In this document: positions 45,838 through 56,353 of the stretch, piece after piece | Numbering within the stretch: the first letter of the stretch is position 1 | Layout: each line of letters opens with the position of its first letter | Source: Holothuria scabra | Taxonomy: Eukaryota; Echinodermata; Holothuroidea; Aspidochirotida; Holothuriidae | Direction of reading: 5' to 3' | DNA: 64,000 nt | Assembly (NCBI GenBank): GCA_037179385.1 | Contig: CM074187.1 | Span: forward strand, 4,030,001 to 4,094,000 | The notes under the pieces: generated by a model | Seen by the model: only the letters and a program-made list of their open reading frames with translations | Told to the model about the DNA's origin: nothing | Databases searched by the model: none | Made by a program: the position numbers and the translations under genes

Positions 45838-47409
45838 CAGTGGCGGAGCTAGGGGTTTCGGTCAGAGGGGGCGAAAATGGTCTGCAGGGGCGCTTGTAAG
45901 GAGTAAATACCCTGATCCTCCGCACGATCGAAGCCACGGCTTTTCAGATTTTCCATTATTTTGATTTTCACCTGGTAGAAGACTACTTTGACATTTCTCC
46001 TCAGCAAGTGTTTCTATTAAAACATGTTAAAATTTCTATCCATGGCTTCCGCTGAAGAAAATTCGGGGGGAGGGGGGCTAAATACTTGTAAGGGGGAAAG
46101 CTCCGCGCCACCATGAGTTGGAGCGGAGCGCAAGAAAATTTTGGCCCAAAATGCAGCTCAGATCGATGGAAATGACATTTCTAAGGCCTATTTACCGCAT
46201 ATAAATAGGGAAAACACTGAGTGAACTGTTAAGAAATATTGATGTTAATTTTCCTTCGTCTTTTTCTTTATGTTTTCTTCGTTTTTTCAGGTTTTTTATT
46301 TATTTTCCAGGGGAGGGAGAGTTCCCCCCCCCTCCGTGCCCCTACCTGCGGACGCGCATGTTTCTATCCTCTCTTCCATATTCTAGTATGAAGGCAGTCA
46401 TTATATTTTGTGTGTTATTGTCAGGTCTCGATTCAAGATTTTAATGTAATAATGGGCCACTCTTTGAAGGTAAAGATTAAACCTGCTAGAGCAAAAAAGC
46501 AAGCAATCCTACTGAGGAAAAAAGTTATGGAAATTAATCACCGTTAGGTGTACATTTTTGGCACCTGGAAATCAAGATAAGTACACGAAGAAAAATTAAA
46601 TGAGGTAATTCATATCATGCGACCACTCTGAAATAGCCCCTTTTTAAGTACATCAAAAGAAATAGCCAAGACAAGAGGTCTGCTTGGCTTTCTAGATACC
46701 AAATTCATAATAAATAAAAGTCTCCTAAACTTTAGCTTTTTTGATACAATGTTCTGGCATTTTAGACCTCGGAAGTACAGAAATGAGCATTTTCATAGAA
46801 TTATTGTGCAGTGTCAGAAATAGCCATTTATTATGATAATGGTCACTTGAAGGAAAGCAAAATGAAAATTACTCATTACAACTCTTAAATCATTACCACT
46901 ATTTTAACAGTGTTATTTTATTTTAACCTGAATGTTCTCTTCAAATGATCTTGAAAAACTATGTTGACATTTATCCCCGACAACAATAGGGCTATTTGCG
47001 CTACAATTATTGCTGCGCCCTTTGCAACATCTTTTACCGGCCGGGAGGGTTGATTTAATGTCAGTCTGTGTATTTTGTAAGCTTATAATCACGCTTGGTG
47101 TGGAAGCAATGAACTTAGCACAGCGACAACATTCATTAGTGCGTATAAAGCATGAAGATACGTTTGCGGCAAAACCCAACCCTATGTTACAGAAGATTAC
47201 CCTTTTCATCAGAATGAAATGCAGTTAGTACATTTATCGGTGGCTGTTTGAGCATTTTGTTATCTGGGCCTTAAAACAACGCTATTAAATTTTGTCTTTT
47301 GCCAAAAATGGTGCAAGAGTAAAGTGTGTTGAAAACCCCAAAAGGGCGCCGACAGACGATTTTGGTCCGTCAGGGGGCGACCCCTGACCATATGGCAGCT
47401 CCGCCACTG
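45838..47409. mobile_element. hAT-like non-autonomous transposon (1572 bp)
   Basis: It begins CAGTGGCGGAGCTAGG and ends CAGCTCCGCCACTG: a terminal inverted repeat of 13 bp, extended imperfectly by GGGGGCG blocks. Flanks GACCATAT (45,830-45,837) and GACCTTAT (47,410-47,417) match at 7 of 8 bases, as expected for the 8-bp duplication of hAT elements. The interior carries a GCGCCACCATGAGTTGGAGC unit of the neighbouring repeat complex and no transposase frame. Confidence 0.78.
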
Positions 47410-47754
47410 GACCTTATATTAGCCAAAAGGCCGAGAAGCGATTATGATAATGATTGCAAGACGCGTCTGAATCGTTGTTTCTACATAGCTTAATATTACA
47501 TACGGACTAACACCCTCCGATGACATATCAAAAGTTTAATTCCCAAACTTTGTTTTCCTTTTTATTCAATATATTTTTAAAATCAAGAGAGAAAATTTGG
47601 AATAAGGTTCTAAATGAAGACAGTTCATTAAAATTGCAATGTCGTTTCCGTCGTCTCTTGACGATGGGTGTCACATATGGTAAATATCCGATTTTGTCTT
47701 ATCCAGAGGTCGGAAAAGTTTACGGGACAGTGATTAAGGAGCGAGCCTAATGGG

Positions 47755-48830
47755 TTTTATATTGCATTTTGCTTTTTTTATTGAGATGTTCTGACCCCAG
47801 AAGTAGGATGGAAAAATAAAAAATCACAGATTGGTTTGATTTTAAGACAGGTGTTAAGCAGGGTTGTGTGATGTCTGGGTTTCAGTTTATTCCTTCTTGT
47901 GATTGATTGGGTGATGAGAAAGACTACGCAGGGAAACAACACAGGGGTGAGATGGAAGATGATGTCAAAGCTAGAAGATCTTGACTTTGGGGATGACATA
48001 TTGCCTATTACTTTCATCCATGCAACCACTCCTACATGCAGAGGAAAACTAACAGTATATCAAAATTGGCAAGCAAAGTCGGTCTGAACTAAATAAATGA
48101 CAAAAAGACAAAAGTCATGAGAAAAGATTAGAATAGTGCTGAAGCTGTTAACTTAAACGGAAAGATTAGAGGATGTGGAGGAATTTACTTACCTTGGGGC
48201 AAACGTGAGCAAAGAAGGAGGTGCAGGAAACGATATGAAAGGTAGAATTAATAAAGGGGGATTGGCGTTCACAAAGTGAAACAAAGAATATATATATGGA
48301 AGTCGAAGCAGTTTAGCAGGAAAACGAAAATTAAACTGTACAAACCCATTGTGAGACAAGTTTTGCTTTATGGTTGTGAAACCTGGAAAATGAATATAAG
48401 TGACGAAGAGTAACTGGACTCTCATTTTAATATCAGTGCCTTATGAGAATGAATGCAAATATTTTGGCAAATCATGTCATCTCGGATGACGAATTAAACG
48501 ACATAATTCAAGTAAAGAAAATCAGCCTAGAAGTGAAAAGAAGAAGATGGAACTGGTCGAGTCACATATTGAGAAAAGATAATAAAAGCTACTGTATGAC
48601 TGCATTGACATGGGAACCTGAAGGTAGAAGGAGAGTCGGAAGACCTAAAACAACATGGAAAAGAACAGAAGAAATTGAAAGGAGTTTGGGTAGTACTTGT
48701 GGAGAACTTGGGATGAATTTGCATTGGTTTCAGGCAAGGGATAGAGTATTTAAAAAAAAAAGAGCGTGGAGGCCTTATGCGTCACTCGGCACGAAGAGGA
48801 TAGGTAGGTAAAGGTAGTGACTCCAGAAGC
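47755..48830 (+). mobile_element. RTE-like LINE remnant (RT and C-terminal end)
   Basis: Broken reading with FKTGVKQGCVMSG-like RT motif, LVIDWVMRKT and LEDLDFGDDI (normally FADDI), around 47,835-48,003. At 48,520-48,800 there is a well-kept tail, RRRWNWSSHILRKDN, PEGRRRVGRPKTTWKRTEEI and ARDRVFKKKRAWRP. The W-x-W-x-x-H-(I/V)-LR and GRP-x-TTW motifs mark a widespread RTE-type or related animal LINE group; exact clade uncertain. Frameshifted and with stops, so inactive. Confidence 0.7.
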
Positions 48831-48908
48831 CCTCCCTACGCCAGCGTCAATGTGAACATATGAAATGAGTGAAGAAGCATTTCGGTAGAGCGCCACATAT
48901 TGTGTTGT

Positions 48909-48931
48909 ACGTACGTACGTGCGTGCATGTT
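48909..48931. repeat. ACGT/GTGC microsatellite
   Basis: TACGTACGTACGTGCGTGCA, a self-complementary tetranucleotide repeat. Confidence 0.8.
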
Positions 48932-49139
48932 TACATTTTTGGCTAGCGATCTCAAACACTGAGTCTCGCAGGTCTGGTTATTTTTCAAATTTTTGCCTCT
49001 GACGTTTGCTTTGGTTACTGTATCTTCTTGTATCATTAAAATATCCGACAGGAAAATAAAGCGCTTTGGTAAGAAGGATAGAGAGTTGTTTATTCCTTGA
49101 ACGAGCGGGCCATGCACGAAACTGGTCCTCAGTACTGAG

Positions 49140-49555
49140 GACTAGGCCTTGCACGAAACATGCATAGCCTAAAAGTATAGGCTAGCGTTAGCCCACTGTA
49201 GGGTTGCCTACATTCTGGGCTCATTTAGGCTAGCCTAGGCAAGGCTTAGGGTGAGATAACGTTCAACTTCTAACGCCTAAAACGTAAGGCCTAAGTTAGA
49301 CTTTGTAAATGAGGCCTAATGTTATGCCTAGGTTAAAACATATGAATAGGACAATACGCCGAGCCTATACCATATATCATTTCTCATAGGGTGGACTTAG
49401 AAGTTAGAATACATAGGGCCTAAGGTCTCCCCATTGGCATTAAACAGGTTAAGGACCTGCCTAGGCCCTACCTGGTCTAGCCTAACGTTAGGCCGAGACT
49501 AGGCCTAGGCTAGGCTACTAAGTTACTTAGCTAGGCCAAGGCTTCACTTCCCTTA
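49140..49555. repeat. TAGGCC-rich degenerate segment
   Basis: Dense CTAGGCCTAGGC, TAGCCTAGGC and AACGTTAGGC words without a fixed period. Similar segments lie at 24,470-24,560, 41,980-42,060 and 52,735-52,765. Origin unknown; possibly degraded satellite. Confidence 0.5.
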
Positions 49556-49635
49556 GCAGAAGTTACATTCTTCTTCATCTTCAATAAAGGTGACACATCC
49601 AAAGGACATTCTTTCACCACGCATGCGTCGAGAGG

Positions 49636-51480
49636 CTAAATATGCCCAGTAATATAGGTGATAGGGTCCTTATGGACAGAGGCAACCCTCATTACATTCA
49701 GGGGGAGATGATTCCAATCCTTAATGGTTCGAGGCAGGAAGCTAAATTTATAACAGTTAGTACTAGTATGTGGGAGACAGACATGAAGGTCATGCATTAA
49801 ACGGGTTCTACGAGTAGGCCGCTGGAGACAATCAACAGGTAATTGAGCCAGGCCAAACATACCTTTGGAAAAAAGGATCAGTCTACTTTTCCTCCGCCTT
49901 TCAGTTAAGGGCAGAAGGTTTAGTTCTTTAAGGAGCCTGGTCATTGATCCTGGCTCCCTTGAATAGTCAGAGGCAATGAATCTAGCAGACAGTTTTTGTA
50001 TACTCTCAAGCTTGTCACGCAGGTAAACCTGGTGGGGGTCCCAAACACTACTGGCGTACTCCAGCACAGGCCGAAGGATTCCTTTATAAGCCATTAACTT
50101 GACATCACCAGGGCAGGAAGATAGATTTCTATACAGAATACCAAGAATCTTATTTCCCTTGTTACAGATGTTTTGAATATGCTTCTCCCAGTTCAGATCT
50201 TTAGTGATGGTAATTCCGAGATACTTAATACTATCTACCCTCGGGAGCTCAATCCTATTTAGAACATACCTAAAAAGTATAGGACTTTTTTTCCGAGCAA
50301 AAGTAATAACGCTACACTTAGTGGGCTGAAATCTCATTCCCCACGTGGAAGCCCACAGCCCCAACTGCTTGATATCATTCTGAAGTTTATGACAATCCTC
50401 ATCGGACTCAATAATACGGTAACAGACACAATCATCTGCAAAGAGGCGAACCTTGGAAGAAACACCATCGACGATATCATTGATATGAACCAAGAAGAGA
50501 ATCGGTCCTAGGACAGACCCCTGGGGAACTCCAGACAGAACTTGCATCGGGGAAGACCGGGTTCCATTGACAACAACAGATTGTTTACGATCAACAAGAA
50601 AGCCATCAACCCAACGAAGAATCTGATTTGAAACACCAAGTGTATACAGCTTGGTCTTCAGCAGTTCATGAGGAACAGTATCGAAGGCCTTCTCAAAATC
50701 CAAGATAAACACATCGATTTGTTTATGGGCATCAAGGGAGGAAGCCCAGTCCTCAATTATCGACACAAGTTGTGTTTCGCAACTATGAGACTTACGAAAG
50801 GCGTGCTGGGTGGGAGAGAGTAAGTTATGTATTTCAAAATGGTTCATAAGGTTTGAGGCAATAATATGCTCTAACAATTTACATCAGACACATGTAAGAG
50901 AAACAGGCCTGTAATAACAAGGTAGGGAACTGTCACCTTTTTTGAAAATAGGGCAAACATTTGCAGTCTTCCAATCCTCTGGAATGCATCCTTTTGTAAG
51001 GGATTGCTGAAAGAGATGGCTTAGAACAGGTGCAAAATCAGTGGCAATCTCTCTCAGGACCCAAGGATGGATGCCATCTGGTCCCATGGCCTTATTGATT
51101 TTAAGACCATGCAAAAGCTTTTCAACGCCAAAGGTGGATATAGTTATATCACTCATTCTCTTACATGTGGGTCTGATGAGGGGAACAGTATGAAACACTG
51201 TTTTAGTAAATACACTACAGAACTGGTTATTGAGAGCACGGACTTTGTCCAAGGCGGTGACAGCTAGCTTATCATCGTTCTTAAGAGGGGGGAGATTATG
51301 CCTATCTTTCTTCTGACCATTAATATATCTCCAGAAGGGTTTGGCATCGGCTTTGATATCGCCGATCATTCCATTAATGTACTTTTTATGGGAGGTGTAA
51401 ATCTCTCTTTTGATTTTAGTTCGCAGATGAGCCCATCTCCCATAAATACCAGTCTTCTGGGTTTTTTTTAAAAAGGGCAT
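49636..51480 (-). pseudogene. LINE ORF, second part: reverse transcriptase with one in-frame TGA
   Basis: One frame from 51,480 to 49,636 broken only by TGA at 50,884-50,886, between SLTCV and CKLLEH. RT motifs: INKAMGPDGIHPWVLREI, DWKTANVCPIFKKGD, VDVFILDFEKAFDTVPHELL, VLSGVPQGSVLGPILF, VRLFADDCVCYRI (catalytic FADD) and IKYLGITITKDLNWEKHI. The C-terminal region ends HKDPITYITG. A single substitution would account for the stop, so decay is slight. Confidence 0.85.
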
Positions 51481-52735
51481 GCAATCTGTTCCTACGCCTA
51501 ACTAGCCTGTGAATACTGTCGGTTATCCATGGAAGAGATTTTCTGGATTTGGCCAATCTAGTTGGAATATTATCCTTCACAGTTCTTTCAAGAAAGGACT
51601 TAATGAGTTGCCAATTTTCTTCCACAGTACGATTATCTTGCCCCCCGTTAAAATAAGTAGATGAGAAACCCCGTGTGTCCTCCCTCATAGCAACAAAATT
51701 CCCCTTAGAGTACTGTAAAATGAGCCTACGAGGTTGCTTAGAATCAGGAAACAAACACTTCAATTTACAAGAGATACCCTCATGATCACTTGGAGAATCG
51801 ATGGCACTAACATCAGTGTATTGACTAGGAATATTTGAGATAACCAAGTCAAGTGTACTATCCCCTCTAGTGGGAAAATTCACAAGTTGGTCAGCAGCAA
51901 AGTCATTAATTATGTCCAAAAGTAATTTACCTGAGCAATTGGATAAACAGCCACCACTTTCCTTGTGTAATCTACTGGTCCAGTCAATTTTGTTAAAGTT
52001 AAAATCACCCAGGACATGAAGACACGGCATCTTTGAATTCTTATGCCAGGTCATAATTTTGGTAAGTTGGTCCCGTAACAGAGATATATGCTCAGCATGG
52101 GCATCAGGATCTCTATACCACGAGGCAAAATAATGCCAGGTCCCATTAATGGAGACCTTAGCCCAGACAGATTCAGACCCATCCCCAGAAAAGCAAACTT
52201 GGGTTGGAGCCAAGCAACTTTTGATTAATAACATGGTTCCGCCCCCCCCTAAAGTGCGGTCATTCCGAAAGATATCATAGCCTAAACAAACAGGAATAAG
52301 TTCAGAGCTGGTGACAGAATTGTCAATCTTGGTCTCCTGAAGTGCCATAACATCAGGGTCTGATAAGCTAAGGGTGGCTTGGAGATCTAGTTTTTTCCCC
52401 CTAATACCATTAATATTAATTGAGACAATGGAAATCTCCTTCTTGAGAGCTGTCTTACCACCGGCAGATTGACAAGGTTGCCGCACCGAAGTTGCCATGG
52501 TGTTAATGTTGGACAGGTCAGAAGGATCAAGGGCATCAAAGCTGTTACTCAGCCGGGAGGCTGTTTGACCCCCTATGCTTGCTATATTACTATTGTCACA
52601 ATTGGGACAGATCCACACACAGTTTGTTGCCTGTATATGATTATAGTGTGAGTCGTCCACCAGGGAACACCTGTTATGAATCCACTTCTTACAATTATCA
52701 CATTCAATCGCGGCGTCACAATCCCTGACCCATTG
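51416..52735 (-). CDS. LINE ORF, first part: PHD-like zinc finger and endonuclease
   Basis: The N-terminal part shows a Cys/His zinc pattern, CDNCKKWIHNRC...CVWICPNC, as in PHD fingers found at the start of some CR1/jockey-type LINE proteins. The APE-type endonuclease follows: SININGIRGKKLDL, ALQETKI (catalytic Glu), VLGDFNFNKIDW, TLDLVISN and SDHEGI. This nuclease nicks target DNA to prime reverse transcription. The open frame reaches 52,840, but residues before GQWVRDC look like flanking DNA. It ends at 51,416 only because of the frameshift at the T8 run. Confidence 0.82.
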   Translation of the reverse strand, partial: QWVRDCDAAIECDNCKKWIHNRCSLVDDSHYNHIQATNCVWICPNCDNSNIASIGGQTASRLSNSFDALDPSDLSNINTMATSVRQPCQSAGGKTALKKEISIVSININGIRGKKLDLQATLSLSDPDVMALQETKIDNSVTSSELIPVCLGYDIFRNDRTLGGGGTMLLIKSCLAPTQVCFSGDGSESVWAKVSINGTWHYFASWYRDPDAHAEHISLLRDQLTKIMTWHKNSKMPCLHVLGDFNFNKIDWTSRLHKESGGCLSNCSGKLLLDIINDFAADQLVNFPTRGDSTLDLVISNIPSQYTDVSAIDSPSDHEGISCKLKCLFPDSKQPRRLILQYSKGNFVAMREDTRGFSSTYFNGGQDNRTVEENWQLIKSFLERTVKDNIPTRLAKSRKSLPWITDSIHRLVRRRNRLHALFKKNPEDWYLWEMGSSAN

Positions 52736-52849
52736 GCCTAGGCTAGGCCAAACATTAGAGCCTAGGCAAAGTACTGTCAGTTGTAGTACTACTGCAGAGT
52801 GCAACGCCCCACTCAAAGTCAAACTTTGGGTCGTTCGCAAAACAATGTC

Positions 52850-53360
52850 TTGCTTGAATGCACTTTGACAATAATGATAATATCAGGCCTTGAAGGGTGT
52901 TATAGATTCCGCTTCAGACCTACAGTAACGCATGCCTTTCGTTCTTCCGAATTGTGTTGTAAATGTAGGTTATGTGTAATTCTTTGTATTTGGTATTTAG
53001 TCTGTTTCTGTAGCTTGTATTGTTGTATTGTTTTGGCACGAGCAATAGCAATAAAGAAAGATCGGGCGGCACTTGCCAAGTAGCGCTTACCGGAGAAGGT
53101 TCTTTGTTTCCTTATTTTGTTTCTTCTGTTACGTTCGTTTTTGTTCCAGTCCGAGTTTGAGTTTTGAGTTTCTTGGACAAAGGGCAGTTGTTTTACGACG
53201 CTAAGCGACCTCAAATGTGGGAGCAAGCCAAGTTGGCCTATTAATTAATTACAACTTCACGTCGGGTGGCAACCAGTTCAACAATTTGGATCAAATTTGG
53301 TATTTTTTTGAAAGGCCAGTTCAGATGGGAAAACCGTAGATTGCTCTTGAATGAAAAACC
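52850..53360. other. No gene recognised
   Basis: Open frames on both strands (52,799-53,083 and 52,900-53,226) have no motif. An AATAAA lies at about 53,050 on the plus strand. Acceptable as intergenic DNA. Confidence 0.35.
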
Positions 53361-53362
53361 CA

Positions 53363-53462
53363 CCTTGCTTTGACAGGGCCAGGAATCGAACTCCAGACCT
53401 CCTGGTTGCTAAGCTTCATCGCTTCAAATACCAGTGCCCTTATCCACTCGGCCATAGCAAGG
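53363..53462 (-). tRNA. tRNA-like sequence or tRNA-derived SINE head
   Basis: On the minus strand a perfect 7-bp acceptor-like stem CCTTGCT...AGCAAGG encloses an A-box-like TGGCCGAGTGG and a B-box-like AGTTCGATTCC. CTGGT...ACCAG could pair as an anticodon stem, but encloses 23 nt, so an intron or degeneration is needed. The T-stem pairs poorly. No CCA needed in eukaryotes. More likely a tRNA pseudogene or SINE promoter (Leu/Ser-like) than a working tRNA; no anticodon is assigned. Confidence 0.45.
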
Positions 53463-53859
53463 GAAAATGAGTAGCCTAACTCAATAGTCTATTGTCAATG
53501 TTATATCAGGAGAGGCATTGCATTCTGCAATTGCCCCTAGCCTAGGCTAAGTTTTATTTGTAACATTAGGCCTGTGCCCAGTTTGCCATTTATTAGTTAA
53601 AATGTCCAATGACCAAAACCTCCCTGTACCAGAAGGTCTTGCCATTGGTCAAAACGACCTCATGCAAATACTTTGGCATAGGCCTAGCCTATGTCGGATC
53701 TGGATATACACTGCAACACTCCAGGTGGAGAAAAATGAATGAGTGGTGTGCTTGCAAAGAGTCGGTCCTCCTGTAAAGGTTCTAGCCTAGAATTTTATCT
53801 AGTGCCTAGATTCTAGGCCTTAGTACTGTAACAGGGGTGGTGTCAGAATGTACTGTATA

Positions 53860-54125
53860 ATTTTTTGGGGAAAACTGAGGGCAAAGAAAAGTGCTCGGGG
53901 GCAAAGATTTTTGTGCGCAGCATGAAACCAAGTGCGAAGCACAAGGTCTTGCTGGTGGGGTCCAGGGTCCTGCCTTAGGACCCCTGCTGAGGTCCAGGTG
54001 CCAAGCCCTGCTAGGGGTCTGGGAGGGCGGGGCTCCCAAAAGCTCTGAGGTTCTCTGGGTGAAAAATTAAGTCCCAGGAGGGCTATATTTGATTTTTCAG
54101 TTGATTCAAAGTCTCCAAGGTTAAC
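53860..54125. repeat. GC-rich repeat with GGGTCC palindromes
   Basis: GTGCGAAGCAC, GGGTCCAGGGTCCTGCC and TTAGGACCCCTGC form overlapping short palindromes, followed by GGGAGGGCGGGGCTCCC. Style matches the GC-palindrome units at 39-47 kb, though the sequence is different. Confidence 0.4.
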
Positions 54126-54479
54126 AGTTTTTTTCTTTGGGAGTGTCATTCCACATTTGCGCTGTGCCACCGACACCATCAGAACACAATCATCAGTTGA
54201 CATGCAGCCTACTCTCCAGAGATAATTGATGGATGCATGAGGGAGAATAAAAAACAATAGAAAAATAAATGAAGCATGCTATGTACAGTACCACCCCACG
54301 AACTGCCAAGACAGGGCAACTTTGTATCATTAGTGGTATATACATTTACTGGTCACATGTAGACTGGAAACCGCTGACCTAACTGGGAAGGATATATGGT
54401 AGGCCTACCCAAAGGGCATGTAGGCACGCTTCTCAACAGAACTTATCAATTGCAAGTCCAGCCAGGCCCCAGTGCACTC

Positions 54480-56262
54480 CCACCCTCACCCCCAACGCAC
54501 ACACATAGCTCAGATTGAGTTCACCTCGAAGAGCCACCCTCATCTGGAAATTGTTGCCCTCTAGAGGCTGGCTTACAGATATGAGGCAAAAAGCCCTTGA
54601 TGATCATGTTCCACTGCATTATGTCTTTAAAAGTATTGATGTGGCGTGCCTTAACCACTTCTTCCGGTAATTTGTTCCACTGCTCCCAAATCCTATTAAA
54701 ACAATGTTGCGTCTAGTTTCCAATCTGGCATATTTTGGTCTTATTTTCAGTGAGTTTCCCCTTGTTGTCTCATTTCCAATAACTTGTCTTTCATTCCAGG
54801 AATCAGTCTGGTCATTCTTCTTTGCACTCTTTCCATTAAATTAAGGTGTTTTCTTAAATGTGGTCTCCAAACCTCTATGGCATAGTCTAGGACTAGGTGC
54901 GGTCTGACTAATGACTTGTACAATTTTATGAGCACTTTCCTGTCAAAATTAACAAAATTCCCCCTAATCATTCCAATTACTCTATTTGCTTTTTGCAGCG
55001 ATTCTGCACATTTCTTCCTGAATTTCATAGTTGTGCTTATATACTCCGAGATCTTCTCTTCCTTCTTACTTTGTATTTTATTGCCATCCATTTCATAGGT
55101 GAATCTTGGGTTGTTGTATCCAAAATGTAATACTGAACATTTGCCCACATTAAATTTAACCTGCCACCTTTTTTGTCCATATCATAAGTTTATCAATATC
55201 CTTTTGCAATATGTCACTATCCACTTCAGTCTTGATTGGTCTAATAATTTTTGTATTGTCTGCAAACATACTCACTGTTGAACCCAATTCTCTTTCCATA
55301 TCGTTCATGTACATTGTAAAACACACATGGTCTAAGACTGACCCTTGCAGTACAAAACTTGTAACCTCCTTCCAGTCAGATTTCTCTCCATTCAATATGA
55401 CTCTCTGTTTCCTCTTTGATAACCATTCCAATATCTTGCCATCCATCCCATGTGCTTTAATTTTGCAGATTAACCTCTCGTGGGGTGCAGTATCAAAGGC
55501 TTCCTGTAGGTCCAGATATACTATGTCTACTGTTATTCCCTTATAAATATAATCCGTAATCTCATTCCAATATAACAATAAGTTACTAACACAAGATTTG
55601 GCTTTCCGAAATCCATGCTGAGTATCACTAATTAGCTTGTTCTCCTGTAAGTGCTTAACAATTATGTCTCTTAATACGTTCTCCATAAGCTTTCCTGGTA
55701 CAGATATCAAGTTTACTGGTGTATAATTTGAAACATCTGAACTTGGACCCTTTTTGTATAAGGGTGTTATATTAGCATGTTTCCATTCCCAAGGAATATT
55801 TGTTTCACTCAGTGACTTCTGGAATATCATTGTCAGTGGTTTAACTGCAACCTCTGCTAATTCTTTAATATAATCAGGTCTCACTTCATCTGGTCCTGCT
55901 GCTTTTAATACTTAGTTTTAATTTATTTATTTTGGACATAACCATCTCCTCTGTAATTTCCAGGAACCTTAATTTCCCTTCTTCATTTCCCTTATAAATT
56001 TCAGGGGCATCAGGTATACTGTATCCACATCTTCAGTTGTAAAAACTTCCTTAAAAAAGTTATTTAATGCTCTTGCTGTACCACTGTCTGTAGCTGTAAT
56101 ATTCCCCTCCTCATCTTTCAATGGACCCACTTGACTTAAAAGTGTTGTTTTGACCTTACATACGAACAAAATGTTTTGGGGTCATCCTTTATTTTTCCAG
56201 CCAATAATACCTCAAAATTTCTCTTTGCCACTCTTATTTCTTCCTTAACTTCTTTCTATTTT
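54480..56262 (-). mobile_element. LINE family 2 (CR1-like), 3' half with reverse transcriptase
   Basis: Minus strand. RT pieces: 55,156-55,884 carries WKHANITPLYKKG, TQHGFRKAKSCVSNLL, VDIVYLDLQEAFDTAPHERL, VLQGSVLDHVCF and SMFADNTKI (second catalytic Asp changed to Asn). 54,747-55,148 carries KCSVLHFGYNN, IRGNFVNFDRKVLIKLYKSL and LEYAIEVWRPH-like text. The C terminus (NRIWEQWNKLPEEVVKA) runs on with stops to about 54,520. The 5' half lies at 59,060-60,000; the 2.8 kb between is an inserted repeat element. Inactive. Confidence 0.82.
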
Positions 56263-56320
56263 TGATTCCTTGCCGAAGGCAGGCAAGGAATCTATGCGAT
56301 GGTGATGTCGTGTGTGTGTA

Positions 56321-56353
<33 letters not shown>

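Larger units (their letters stand above)
49560..52740 (-). mobile_element. CR1/jockey-like LINE, almost intact coding region
   Basis: Minus-strand element with a PHD-like zinc segment, APE-type endonuclease and reverse transcriptase in order. Three coding pieces are separated only by a frameshift at a T8/A8 run (51,462-51,469) and one in-frame TGA (50,884-50,886). The left part past 49,636 is a short 3'UTR. The right boundary falls near 52,735, where coding similarity gives way to TAGGCC-rich DNA, so the 5' end is probably truncated. Confidence 0.88.

Noticed and set aside
54901..55546. Plus-strand open frames over LINE family 2
   Set aside because: Antisense shadows of the RT coding strand.
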